From Ridgeia piscesae (Eukaryota > Annelida > Polychaeta > Sabellida > Siboglinidae), in NCBI GenBank assembly GCA_025642075.2, contig JAODUO010000112.1, positions 10,001-74,000 on the forward strand: a stretch of 64,000 bases of DNA, read 5' to 3'. The translations under genes and the position numbers were made by a program. Every line of letters begins with the position of its first letter. Position 1 is the first letter of the stretch. Below are positions 22,498 to 33,900 of this stretch, piece by piece. The notes beneath the pieces are model-generated. The model saw only the letters and a program-made list of their open reading frames with translations. It did no database searches and was not told the DNA's origin.

Positions 22498-22560
22498 GCA
22501 TCATCTTCATCATCGTCGTCGTTATCGTCATCATCATCGTCATCATCGTCATTATCACAC
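22498..22560. repeat. (CAT/CGT)n trinucleotide tract
   Basis: Impure CATCAT, CGTCGT and TCATCG units in the upstream flank of gene A. A shorter version is at about 42025-42078 in copy B, and a CATCATCATCATG remnant precedes the 36-bp repeats at 28833-28845. Confidence 0.85.
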
Positions 22561-23059
22561 CACTAACGTGCAGCCGCAGTGCTCCATGTTTCGGCAACGA
22601 CCTCAGGCTCAGACCAGCCTGTCTCGCGTCATCCTCTGCCGTACTGCGCCGTCCACTGCTCGTTTAGTTCGTGTCACCGTCGTATCCCCACAGTTTTATA
22701 GTTTGTTTTATTACGTTAATTGTTTTGCATAGCATCTATTAATCAACCGCATCAAATGCATATTTCAACATTTCAAGTGTTTTAACATTTATTGTTCGCC
22801 GAACTTGTCATCAGAGATAGGCTCTAGCTAAAATGTAAAACTTTGAACAACCTACGACGACAGTAGCTGCAAAGCAACTAAAACAAAATGCCCTTTCCGC
22901 TTGCGAGTTGCGAAGTTCATGGCTGCAAAAAATAACAAATATTTCGCACTTTCGCGCGTAAGAATCTATACGTTATATTTACGCAATTCAATGTGTACGA
23001 AATAATGTCTTCAAGAATATGGGACCAGCGACGAGGCATTTTTTCCCAGCATGCAAGAG

Positions 23060-23113
23060 TGACGTCACAATTTGACAGGTCAGAGGTCACTCGTTCTGGT
23101 TCTTCAGAATATA
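23060..23113 (+). promoter_or_regulatory. Putative promoter block: CRE, DR1 and TATA-like, gene A
   Basis: The palindrome TGACGTCA (full CRE consensus) is at 23060-23067. Two perfect AGGTCA half-sites with one-base spacing (DR1) are at 23077-23082 and 23084-23089. AATATAT near 23107 could act as a TATA box. The start codon is at 23166. The block is preserved in copy B at 42579-42608. DR1 sites bind RXR heterodimers or HNF4-type receptors and CRE binds CREB/ATF; function here is inferred from sequence and position only. Confidence 0.5.
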
Positions 23114-23165
23114 TCGCAAGCGTTTTTGCATTCCCAGCTTCACTGCGTATTTTCACCGCCTGAAA

Positions 23166-25646
23166 ATGTTGCGTTTGATGAGCTTTTTGGTGGTCGCGTC
23201 AACTGTACTTTGCGCACCGATCAGAGGTAGGTCTACATTTGATTGTGATATTTTGATTTGTAATATTTTACAGCGGTTCTATTACGTAGCCCTACACGAC
23301 TGCTAGTCGTACGATTGAATAATTAATTTGTGGTCATCTACGACTGTTTTGATTAAAATATTATATAATACCTAACTTTCCGTCTCTCTGGGCAATTTGG
23401 GATATCTGGCTTCTCAAAACAACCTATTGTTGTGTTGTCGAATTTAACCCGTATTTTATACCCAATATATTGTTGGTGCAATTATGAACACTGAACACTG
23501 AACCATCTAAATATGTCCATTACAAAAGTCTGACGCATCCCATTTAGCGCTTACATACCAAGTCAACCCCCGGCCTATATTGCCCAGTGCCTCGCCGCGC
23601 ACTTGGCAAACGCCAGCGCGGATTGACATTGTGACGTCACACAGGAACGTTGTTCGTTAGGCGTCCATTGGCGCGTGATCGAAAAAGAGGCAGAGACCGC
23701 ACGCAGCCGGAAGCACTCGGCAAACAGGAAGCGAGTCGCGCACCTGCAATGGCACGGTGCGGCAGCTTGGTACACTTGTGCCGGAAGTTACGCAAACACG
23801 TTTATTTAACCAGCTTCCTTCTCTTATTGACTTTGTCAGCTGTATGTCAGCATGAGTTTCACCCGCATGGTTTACTCTGTCGCCGAACACCGTTTTGAGA
23901 TTACTTTTTTACTGACGTAATCTTTAATTTATATTTTCACAACGGGTCTTGCGAACAGACAAACATCTCTAGGTAGCGGTTACCTCATGATCCTTGTTTG
24001 AATCTAGAATTGTTTTTGCTACACCGACTCTTTGGAATATGGTTCTTGTTCGCGTTAGATCAGTTGAAACTATTTGACAAATCCGCCATCATTTTAAAAT
24101 ATATCACTAAAAATGTGCCTATCCGCCACAACTCCCTGACTTATCAATACGTCTGTTGACAACTTCAGTATCGTTTATCTATTTTGAATTCACCAACGGT
24201 TGATGCGCCTCTGGGCTTTTCCGAAGAGTTTGGTGCAACAAATGTTACCTTATACTATCATATTCTACAGAAAATGGCTGGCAAAGGTTCAACCTAATTA
24301 TATGTAGACCAGCATCGAAAAAGACAACGTTCCGAAGTATTTGGTACGTAACATGTACGTGTTTTACAGTGTCGTTGCGCCGTGTGTCTCCGAGGACCAC
24401 ACAGACATACAACTCAGACGTTGTCTACCCGGCAACGGGAGATCAGCTGGCGCCAGATGTCCAGAAGACTGCCGTCGACTCTGCGTTAGACAACCCGATA
24501 CCGAACTCTCCGAGGTCGGCCGACGTGATCGAGTTGGACCCTTCGTCCGCCAGCCGAGACCGTGCATTAGACGAGGGTCGACTTGACACTCGACACCGTG
24601 GGTCCGACGACCGTCGACTGGACACCCGACACCGTGGGTCCGACGTGCGTCGACTTGACACCCGACACCGTGCGTCCGACGACCGTCGACTTGACACCCG
24701 ACACCGTGCGTCCGACGACCGTCGACTTGACACCCGACACCGTGCGTCCGACGACCGTCGACTTGACACCCGACACCGTGCGTCCGACGACCGTCGACTT
24801 GACACCCGACACCATGGGTCCGACGACCGTCGACTTGACACTCGACACCGTGGGACTGACGACCGTCGACTTGACACTCGACACCGTGGGTCAGACGACC
24901 GTCGACTTGACACTCGACACCGTGGGTCCGACGACCGTCGACTGGACACCCGACACCGTGGGTCCGACGACCGTCGACTTGACACTCGACACCGTGGGTC
25001 CGACGACCGTCGACTTGACACCCGACACCGTGGGTCCGACGACCGTCGACTTGACACCCGACACCGTGGGTCCGACGTGCGTCGACTTGACACCGAACAT
25101 CGTGCGTCAGACAAGCGTCGACTTGACACCCGAGACCGTTTTACAGCAATATCACAACACGGCTCTCTGCTCTGGCCGGGTTTCTCCGGGGTCGCTCTCT
25201 TCCTTGTTCTTCTCCCTACCGCTTTTGTTATTACTGTCGTCATATATAACAGACCCTTGCCGCCGACCCCCGAGCTCCCTCGGGCGCCGAGGAACAGCAA
25301 GAGAGACCACCGCCACTCCGTGAACCTCTACGCTAACGATCTGGACCGGTATCTGCGTCGACTTCGCCTGCGCATTCCGAAGCGTCGATCGACAGTGACC
25401 GTTAAATGGTGGTACCCATTCATCGGTACCGGTTTAACGGTGGGTAAGCCTAAGGCCCAGAAAGTGGAGGAGCGGTACATGCACGGGATACGTTCCGGCA
25501 TTTTGCAACGTCAGCGGAGCAGACGGATTGTCCGTCGATGGTTATCGTCGCTGGATGCGCTGCCGGCCGGCCCAGACCCTCCCACGACCGTCAGACCCGC
25601 CGTGTTTACGTGCCGTCACGTAGGGGGATGCGGACCAACCATATGA
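23166..25646 (+). CDS. Repeat-ectodomain type I membrane protein, copy A (two exons)
   Basis: Exon 1 (23166-23226) encodes a signal peptide, MLRLMSFLVVASTVLCA, with donor GTAGGT at 23227. Exon 2 (24370-25646) has acceptor GTTTTACAG; the intron is phase 1 and the joined frame gives 445 residues. The ectodomain (about 21-294) has a Ser/Pro/Thr-containing stem and about 15.6 copies of a 12-residue repeat (RRLDTRHRGSDD). Residues about 295-314 form one helix (VALFLVLLPTAFVITVVIYN). The tail, about 130 residues, is rich in Arg/Lys with a proline-rich start (PLPPTPELP). Stop TGA is 12 bp before AATAAA. I do not recognise the family. Against copy B, about 470 bp after the repeats show, by hand count, nine replacement and seven silent changes, so the frame looks maintained. 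Role unknown; a surface protein with a length-variable stalk is the plain reading. Confidence 0.72.
24577..25140 (+). repeat. 36-bp coding minisatellite, about 15.6 units (gene A)
   Basis: Unit core GTCGACTTGACACCCGACAC then CGTGGGTCCGACGACC. GTCG starts recur every 36 bp from 24577 to 25117. In the gene frame it reads RLDTRHRGSDDR. Groups of units share variants: GCGTCC in units 3-6, GGGTCC in most others, and the ends GACGTGC and GACAAGC. This suggests local unit duplication. Confidence 0.95.
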
Positions 25647-25657
25647 TTATTTTTTTT

Positions 25658-25663
25658 AATAAA
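25658..25663 (+). terminator. Polyadenylation signal AATAAA, gene A
   Basis: Consensus AATAAA 12 bp after the gene A stop codon, preceded by a T8 run. Very short 3' UTR. Confidence 0.65.
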
Positions 25664-26633
25664 GATAAGCTATAATTATAAACTGGTTCGTGTATATTCA
25701 TGTATTCATTACACACTTATGTCATTAAAATGGCAAAGTTCTGTAGTTGGAAAATCAAATATTTTAATAAAGAGACACGTTTTAACAAGTCACAGTGAAA
25801 TAGTTTGAAGGATAGTGGTTTTATAGCGACACACATGTTTGTGAAAGTTGTTAGTGTAGACCTAACCGTATTTGATAGGCCCGTAAATGGGGCTCGGGGG
25901 TTCATCGGAAGTCCCCTTTTAGCAAACCACTTTCCAAAAAACGACAATACACACCTATGTTGCTGTTGCGAAGTACCCCTATGAAAACGAACACAAATAC
26001 AGTATTTGTGCGATTGTACTGTCACTAACTCTGTTCTATGGTCAACCTCTCTCGTCAGTTAGACTGTAATATCACAGATTACTTAGAATCTATATAAACC
26101 TGGGTGTAAATAGAAACTTATGTCTTGTACGCAGGGAATCTCACAAAAGAGATTGGATCCTACGAGATTGCCGGTTGATATCTCGGTCTCTCATGTCCTA
26201 CACACACGTAGTTTGAAACATGTTATCTGCCTTCTGCTACAGCCCACATGTAGGTCTTAGTCCTATTTGCGGGGATCGACTATTAATATTTGTTTGTTTG
26301 GCAACCATGGTGTATGCCAACTGTGAATAGAGCATTAATATATTTCCGCATATATACATTTATACATGTATACACAAGCTTGATGAGCTCGATGCAGTTC
26401 CAAGATATCACAAAAGCAGCTGAACCCATGAAATGGAATCAATGTGTGTATGCTCACAACATGTAGAGTTTGCAAGGAACACCAGCAGGATGTAAACCTG
26501 CCACACGCAACATTTAACCGACATTACCCTAAGATGTGCAAGTGAACTCCACAAAATGGTTAGGCAAACAACTGACAGTGCTTTTGCATTATAATACCGT
26601 ACTCTAACCGCAATAAGTCACAATGTGTTTTAC
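25664..26633. other. Duplicated downstream flank, no gene
   Basis: Collinear with about 45012-45524 of copy B, except that A has extra DNA at about 25925-26090 and 26301-26607. No exon supported. Confidence 0.45.
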
Positions 26634-26659
26634 TATATATATATATATATATATATATT

Positions 26660-26705
<46 letters not shown>
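26634..26705. repeat. (TA)n microsatellite
   Basis: Two TA runs split by TTAAA. The antisense LINE fragment is truncated at its right end. Confidence 0.95.
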
Positions 26706-26708
<3 letters not shown>

Positions 26709-28640
26709 GAGGAGGAGCCAATGCAATGATTTTAGAAGCGGCACTGAGCGAGAAAAACGAAGAGAACGCACGAACACCCTTGGTAAACAAATTTGGACAC
26801 GCTGAAGTATTGCTATATCCTTGTTTGCAGTATTGTAAAGGAGGGAATTGCAGTAGTCAAGTCTGCTGCTTACTAGAGCTGTTGCGATGGTTTTAGAAAC
26901 GGAAAGTGATATAAACCGGCGAATACGGCGAAGATCGCGGATGTGGTAAAACAGCTACATTTTTTTCGATAGATGTTGTTTAAAATTGAAGTTTTCATCA
27001 AACGTTGCTCCGAGATTTAAAACTGAGGCTGTGATACTCTGACTCAGGATATGTGTCTGGGAAAAGCCATCGAGTTTTGCTCGCTGCGTTGAGGTACCAA
27101 TGATGAAAAATCCGGTCTTATCTGCATTTAGCTTTACTTTACTGGTTTTCATCCAAAGGGAGACATTTTTGAGACAATCCTTGAGCTGGTTTGTGGAGCG
27201 ACAAGTATCTCGTGTGGTCAAATAAACATAGATTTGTGTGTCATCTGCATAAAGGTGATGCTCCAAGTTGTGACTCTGTATAACTACATAAGTTTACATG
27301 CGCACATTAAAAATATTCAGGAAATAAGCCGGAGCGGAGTGATGCATTTATTATGTCTGTTATTGGTCTAATTAATGCGTCAAGGCATTATTTCAGTAGT
27401 ATGGTCGGCAATGGGTCAAGATGACAGGATTTACTTGGTGACGACATGATTATTCTTCTCACTTCAGCAGTTATGGCTGGTTCAACCGATGCGAGTTGAG
27501 AATTTAGTTGTGGACAGTCTGCATTTACAGAGTCTGAAGTTTGATCCATGAGAACTGAATGAAGGCTGATTTTGTCTTTAAAATGATTAGAAAAAGAGTT
27601 ACACAGTGTCTTTATTGATGCATGAGTTGGTAGAGAAGGAGTAGGCCGGCTGTGTATGATTTGATTTATGCATCTCCATAGCTGTTTTGGTGTAGCAGAG
27701 CTATTTGAGACCATATTTTCGACTTTGCTTTTGACATTTGTCTGTTACAGAGATGACATTGCAGTGTGTAGCGTGACCTGTCTAAGGATGACCGAGATTT
27801 ACGCCAAACACGTTCCAGATAGCGATGGCGCCGTTTAGATTGGATTATTTCTGGAGTCATCCAGGGAGCTAGCGGCTTTTGTGACACATATTTAGATTTA
27901 ATGGGTGCATGTTTGTCAAGCAATGTCTTAATTGACGGTACTGTTTGTGTAAGTCTGATACATGTTCTTTAGGATGTATGACAAGGTCGGACGTGATGAT
28001 ATCAGTCATAGATGATGCAATGTTGATACTTTGAATGGATCTGAAAACACGTTGTGTTTGGAGACGGCTGGGGCTATAGGAACGTTAAGATCTGTAATTT
28101 ATGTGTTATGGTCGGATAAGCCATCTGCGACTTTGGGTGTCTGGATGTTTTTACAGAAGGAGCGAGTTATCAAAATGTATGTGTGTTGGGAAGTTGACAA
28201 GTTTTTGTTTGTCAAATGATGCCAGAATGTCATTAAACGTGGTAGTTGTTGCAGATGGTGTGTAAAATACAAATGAAATACCCAGAGAAGCACGAATTTG
28301 ATATGTTAACCCACATAGACTAAAAGCTGGTATAGTCAGGACTGGTGTGCAGGTTTACTTTGAGCATGAGAAAACCAACACCACCGCCTCGTCCAATTGG
28401 ATGTGGTCGATGGTGGAAGGTACAACCAGGAGGGGAAATGTCGGCAATACATGCAGCTGTGTCATGTGGTCTGAGCAGGTCTCAGTGACAGCAAGAATAT
28501 CTATTTGTTTTGGAAATTATTAGATCGGAAAGAGAGGCGGTTTTCTCTCGAATGGAACGAATGTTAGTAGTGGCCAGGCGAATGTTGTGCCTGATTACAG
28601 GTCCAGGATTGACAACTTTACGACAACTCACTGTATTGTT
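26706..28640 (-). mobile_element. Antisense LINE (L2-like), fragmented, copy A
   Basis: Minus strand. From 28640: a nuclease-start block (RHNIRLATTNIRSIRE), then HDTAACIADISPPGCTF and GRGGGVGF. Next the linker region (27923-27666, MLDKHAPIKSKYVSQKPLAP), the pre-RT block (27714-27388, KSCHLDPLPTILLK) and, after a deletion removing most of the palm, YADDTQIYVYL at 27266-26955 with LNADKTGFFIIG. The C-terminus is cut by the TA tract. Several frame breaks. Copy B at 46110-47325 keeps the C-terminus but lacks the nuclease half. Confidence 0.82.
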
Positions 28641-28849
28641 CCAGTAGAAATGAATAAGTGTTAAGTTGGAAACTGGCTTATGGGAAACTTATGTATTAAA
28701 ATTTCATGAATTTTCCAGCACACTCTGTCAGTGGAGTTAAACTGTGGTATGAAATGGTCAATCAATAATTGTTAGGGTCCAATTTTGGTAGACATGAATG
28801 GAACGTTATATTGGCCAAACACATGTCAGCAGCATCATCATCATGGTGC

Positions 28850-28945
28850 GTCAGACGAAGGTCGATTTGACACCAGACACCGTGCGTCAGACGAGGGTCG
28901 ACTTGACACCCGAGACCGTGCGTCAGACGAAGGTCAACTTGACCA
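28850..28945 (+). repeat. 36-bp minisatellite remnant, about 2.7 units
   Basis: GTGCGTCAGACGAAGGTCGA-type units, the same family as 24577-25140. Confidence 0.9.
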
Positions 28946-28987
28946 GGGGAACCAATTTATATATACATATATGTACGTATTTTTATG

Positions 28988-29034
<47 letters not shown>

Positions 29035-29996
29035 TGCTAATTCTAAAATAAACAAAGGCCTTTATGTTATGCTATTTAAAATAGTTATGTTGGCTACATA
29101 TATTTGAAGAGGGGACATGGCTCATCCCCAATCTCTGGAAATTTGGAGGCTAGACTTTGGACCCATAACTGCTTGCCAAATTCATAGAGTGATAACACGG
29201 ACTTATGTGCATATAAGCCCGTGGCACTAAGTCCATGGTATTAATCTTTCCCTATAATTCTACTAGTGTGTTCTATTTATATCTATGGTCCGTGGTGACA
29301 AGATACAAATGTTACAAGGGTGCCTGTGTAGGACTTCCCAATTCCACCATTTGGCAAAGAAATGGGATCAAATTATACAAAGTGCAGGAATCCGCTGGTA
29401 CCGCCGTAGGCGATATAAGTATCCACCAGGGCGACCAGGCTGCAATCCAAGGGGTGACTGGACAAACAAAATTGTTTAATCTATAATGTGCTTGATGGCC
29501 AGTGCCTATTAATATATCAACACAAAGGTGCAAATTGACAGAGCCCGGCATGATGAATATTCACTCAACTAAGATCTAGTTGCGGCCAACCAAGTAATTT
29601 ATCTAATACTTTTCCACTGGGTAGTCGGAAGTTTATGTCTGAACTCGTATATTAATTTTACTACTAGACCGATGTAGGGTTTTTAAGAGAGGGGAGTGAT
29701 CAGCCTCGCTATATGCCTGTAAATTTGTTTTTATGAACTGAAAAAGTGGGGGGACATTTCCTATGCTGTCCCCTCAGGCTGAAAAGCGGGGGGAAGTGGT
29801 CCCCTCGTCCCCCACCGATCGACGCCCATGCTGCGTAGAACTTCCCAATCCTACATTTTGGCAAAGAAATTTGTCTTCACTCAAATGGGAATAAGTTAAA
29901 CAAAGTGCTGGAATCCGCCGCTTCGGTCGTAGGCGATAAGCATCAAGCAGGCAAGGGGGACGCGTCCCCCCTCCCCGTCCCCCACCGATCGACGCC
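28946..29996. mobile_element. Composite insertion splitting the 36-bp repeat
   Basis: Holds a (TA)n run at about 28990-29031 and two related blocks: about 29325-29440 and 29828-29950 share GACTTCCCAATTC, TTTGGCAAAGAAAT and GGAATCCGC. It also holds a block at 29740-29830 whose CCCCCACCGATCGACGCCC recurs at 29978-29998 exactly where the 36-bp units resume. The recurrence suggests a non-autonomous element. No protein. 29257-29290 is the inverted partner of 8856-8889. Confidence 0.45.
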
Positions 29997-29997
29997 C

Positions 29998-30530
29998 GTG
30001 GACTTGACACCCGAGACCATTCGTCAGACGAGAGTCAACTTGACACACGAGACCGTCCGTCAGACGACGGTCGACTTGACAACCGACACCGTGCGTCAGA
30101 CGAGAGTCGACTTGACACCCGAGACCATGCGTCAGACGAGGGTCCACTTGACAACGGACACCGTGCGTCACACTAGGGTCGACTTGACACCAGAGCCCGT
30201 GCATCGGACGAGGGTCGACTTGACACCCGAGATCATTCGTCAGACGAGAGTCGACATGACAACCGACATCATGCGTCAGATCAGACGATGGTCGACTTGA
30301 CGCCAGAGAGACGGTGCATCAGTCGAGGGTCGACTGGACACCCAACACCGTGTGACAAACGAGCGTAGATTTGACACCCGACACCGTGCGTCAGACCAGA
30401 GTCGACCAGGCACCAGAGTCGACCAGACACCCGAGACCGTGCGTGAGACCAGAGTCGACCAGACACCCGAGACCGCGCGTCAGACAAGAGTTGTCTGGAC
30501 AGCCGACAACCTTCGTTAGACGAGTGTCGA
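29998..30530 (+). repeat. 36-bp minisatellite of the broken relative, copy A
   Basis: About 14 diverged units (CAGACGAGAGTCGACTTGAC type), several with GACCAG in place of GACTTG. It is more diverged than the array in gene A, as expected for decay without selection or homogenisation. Confidence 0.9.
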
Positions 30531-30604
30531 CAGGACGTCCAACAGGACGTCGTGAAGCTACTGATGAACGCAGGACGCGACAGTCATTTCAGTTGTAAAT
30601 TAAC

Positions 30605-30900
30605 GTTTGTTTTATAGCTGAGTGACTGTCCATTTGGTACTGTCAGACACAGTTAGTTGCACTGTTCCCTCGGGGTAAAATGATGAGCGGGTGACGTCGA
30701 GTAGATGCCTGGAAGAAGACGAGGGGAGGGCGAGGATGAAGGAGAAAATTACAAACCGCGGTATGCCTATAGGTGGACTTGAACCCCCGATTGACAACGG
30801 AACGCGGGAACCCGCGCAGCCGGGGAATGGGTAAAGATAATGATATATTAACTGTAAATGATCTGTCGGCTTGTTCAACGAGTGCATAGAACCGCAAATA
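30605..30900 (-). repeat. Dispersed repeat with a pol III B-box-like motif
   Basis: Also present at about 48079-48375. The minus strand contains GGGGTTCAAGTCCACC, a good B-box match, in a tRNA-like context, but no acceptor stem forms, so it is not a tRNA gene. A SINE is plausible. The antisense open frames here are probably incidental. Confidence 0.45.
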
Positions 30901-30998
30901 TAACGAATATATCCTCAGTATGTGTATACATGAACCTTTAAAAGTACGGGAGCGCTAAAAAACGTCACACTTACAACGGTGTTGTTCCTTGTCTTACA

Positions 30999-33900
30999 GC
31001 TTACAGTTGTCCAACGAAGCGGTTGTTGAGAAGTTACGCCTTGTGCTAAACCCAAAGGAGCGCACTGATAAGCTGGACACATTAACTGAAAAAATCTCCC
31101 AGCTTAACGAACGATTGGATAAGAATGACGAGTATATTGCTGCTCTAGAGGCAAGAATGTTCTCATGTGAGGCTGATCTTGACCAACTAGAACAATATTC
31201 ACGAAGAACAAATCTACGATTCTTCGGAATTCCCGAGTCAGAGAAGGGGAAGACACCACCGGCAAACTGCTGTCCATTGTGAACGAAACAATGGGAGTCA
31301 CACCTCCCATTGTGAGCGCCGACCTAGTGACAAGTCATCGGCTCGGACGGTGCAAGCCAGGTGCAGACGCCGAGTGATTGTCAATTTTGCCAAGGCCGAC
31401 ATGCGCGACGTGGGCATCCGTGCGAGACGCCGCTTGCGTGAAAGCGGCGTTGGACCGACGGTGTACGTCAACGAAGACCTGACACGTCGGCGGGTGGCGT
31501 TGGCCAAGAAGACGAGACAACTGAAGAAGTCAAGAAACATCAATGACTGCTGGACCTTCAACGGCAAAGTTGTAGTAAAGACTATAGACGGCGTTGTGAA
31601 CCGGTGACAGTGATTGGAAACCTACAACCTGACTCTGGTGATATCAATCATTTCTTATTTTATTTTTGGATCCACAAAAGTGTGCTAGCATTATCTGCAG
31701 GAACAGATTTGTAAACTGAGAAATCAAAATGTTTTGGTATTCATAATTGTTTAGGTATGGTTCTGTTGGCTGTACTAACTTTTTTAGCGGATTTTTTTTG
31801 ACAGTGCTCTCATCATATGTAGATATACAAACTTGTGGTTGTGTTCGCTGCCATAATTAAGTGCAAACAGAATTGTTTGACTACGCCATTGCTACCACTA
31901 CGTGTAGATTTACATGGTTTTGATTGTGAGCAGGTTTATTTTTTAAAAATCGTCTAAACATATATTTCAATTGAACTATTTCCTCCCTATGAACATCTCA
32001 TGATGTCATTAACTCGGAACCTAATTAGCTTTTCGGTTTTTTTGTAATGTTTTTTTTGTATTGAAATCAATGTGATGGTTATCTCTACTCAATTACCAGC
32101 TTTCACATATATTAACACTTTACTAAGAACTGTAGTGTGCTTGGAAATGTACAATTCAATTAATTGTATTCCGTATATCTATCACAATATCTTTATACAA
32201 AGACTCGTTTTTCATTACAGTATAATGAAATCATTTCAATTCATCGAAAATGCCCTCTGATGAAGCTTTCCTCTCCTATTCAGGAGGTATTCTAAACAAC
32301 TGCTTAACAAATATATTATAATAAATGAAAATGAAACTGACATCAACGAACAACAAATAATTCGTCGTTCGTCATACTATGATTTCGAACAGTTTAGTAA
32401 GTTAGCTAAGGAAAACAAAAACTCGTTTAATATTTTCAGTACAAATATTCCGTCTGTAAATGCCAAGTTTTCTGAACTTGAGATATTCATAGAAGAACTA
32501 AATACTGTAAACTTTAAGTTTTGTATAATATGTATTCAAGAGACATGGATAATTGAAAGTGAGGATATATCGCCATTTCATTTACAAGGCTAAAACATGT
32601 ATCAGTAAAGGAGGGCTGATAATATATGTAGATGACCAGTATAAATCAAAAGTAACATTTAACCTCAATACCTATGAACACTGGGAAGGGTTGATAGTTA
32701 AAGTACAGGGTAATACAGAATCTAAGACATTTACTATTGGAAATATATATCGATCTCCGAGAACGCGAAATGAAGACTTAAGCGTATTTATAGATGAATT
32801 TACACCAATTATATCGAGATTGGATAACTGTAATAATGATATCATTATCGCCGGGGACTTTAATATTAACTTACTTAAACTAAAAATGGTATGTTTAGTA
32901 GCTTCTTTGACGCGGTAATATCGCATACTCTGTACCCTCAAATAACCCACTAGATTTACTAGAACAACCGGAAACCTGATAGATAATTAATTTTGTAGAC
33001 TTCATAAATCAATATTAGAAAATACCGCAGGAATGTTAACTAAACGATTTTCCGATCACCAACCGTATTGTATGATTATGCATAATACTGAAAAATTACA
33101 TTCCCTACAAAATATGTAAAAAATTAATACTGTACATGCGGATGCAATGATAAGTGTTATGAATGAAATAAAGTCAGGTAACATTTATGACAAACTAAAT
33201 AAAAATCCAACTGCTGACCCAAATTGTAACTATGATATAATATATAAAGAAATTACACGTGCTAAAACTCTACATATGCCAAACAAATTAGTAACATTTA
33301 ATAGATACAAACATAAGAAATCAACTTGGATCACCCATGGTCTGTTAACATCAATCACACATCGAGACAAAATATACAAACAATTACAATTAACAAATTC
33401 CGGTTCAAATAATTGTGAAACTATTGAAATTAATCTAAAAACCTATACCACAATATTAAAGACAAACATTCGGGCGGCTAAGCCAATTAATTTTGAATCT
33501 CGTGTTTCACATTTTAAGAATGATATACGAAATACCTGGAAAACAATGAATGAATGTCTGTCAAAAAACATACTAACAAAAGTTTCCTAATTCATTTTGA
33601 AGACGATGGCAATCAAATGTCAGACAAACCAAGGTTACTAATACATTTAATAACTATTTCAAAAAAATAGCTCAGAGTATTGTAAATAATATCAAGTATG
33701 AATGTACCAAAGATTTTAGTTATTACCTATATAGACAAATACACTCAACTTTTAAAATAAACAATGTAGATGAAGAGGCAGTAAATAAAATAATATACAA
33801 TTTACCCACAAAACATAGTTATGGATTCGATGGTATCTCTTCAAAATTAAAAAAAATTATTGAACCTGCAATCATAAATTTATTGACTATGGTGATAAAT

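Noticed and set aside
24443..25300. 285-residue minus-strand frame opposite gene A
   Set aside because: Generated by the 36-bp repeat, which is open in four frames; no signal peptide, splice sites or conserved flanks on that strand.
30767..30830. Possible tRNA gene on the minus strand
   Set aside because: A good B box (GGTTCAAGTCC) is present but no 5' acceptor strand pairs with TATAGGC, and no proper A box lies at the right distance. More likely a SINE remnant.
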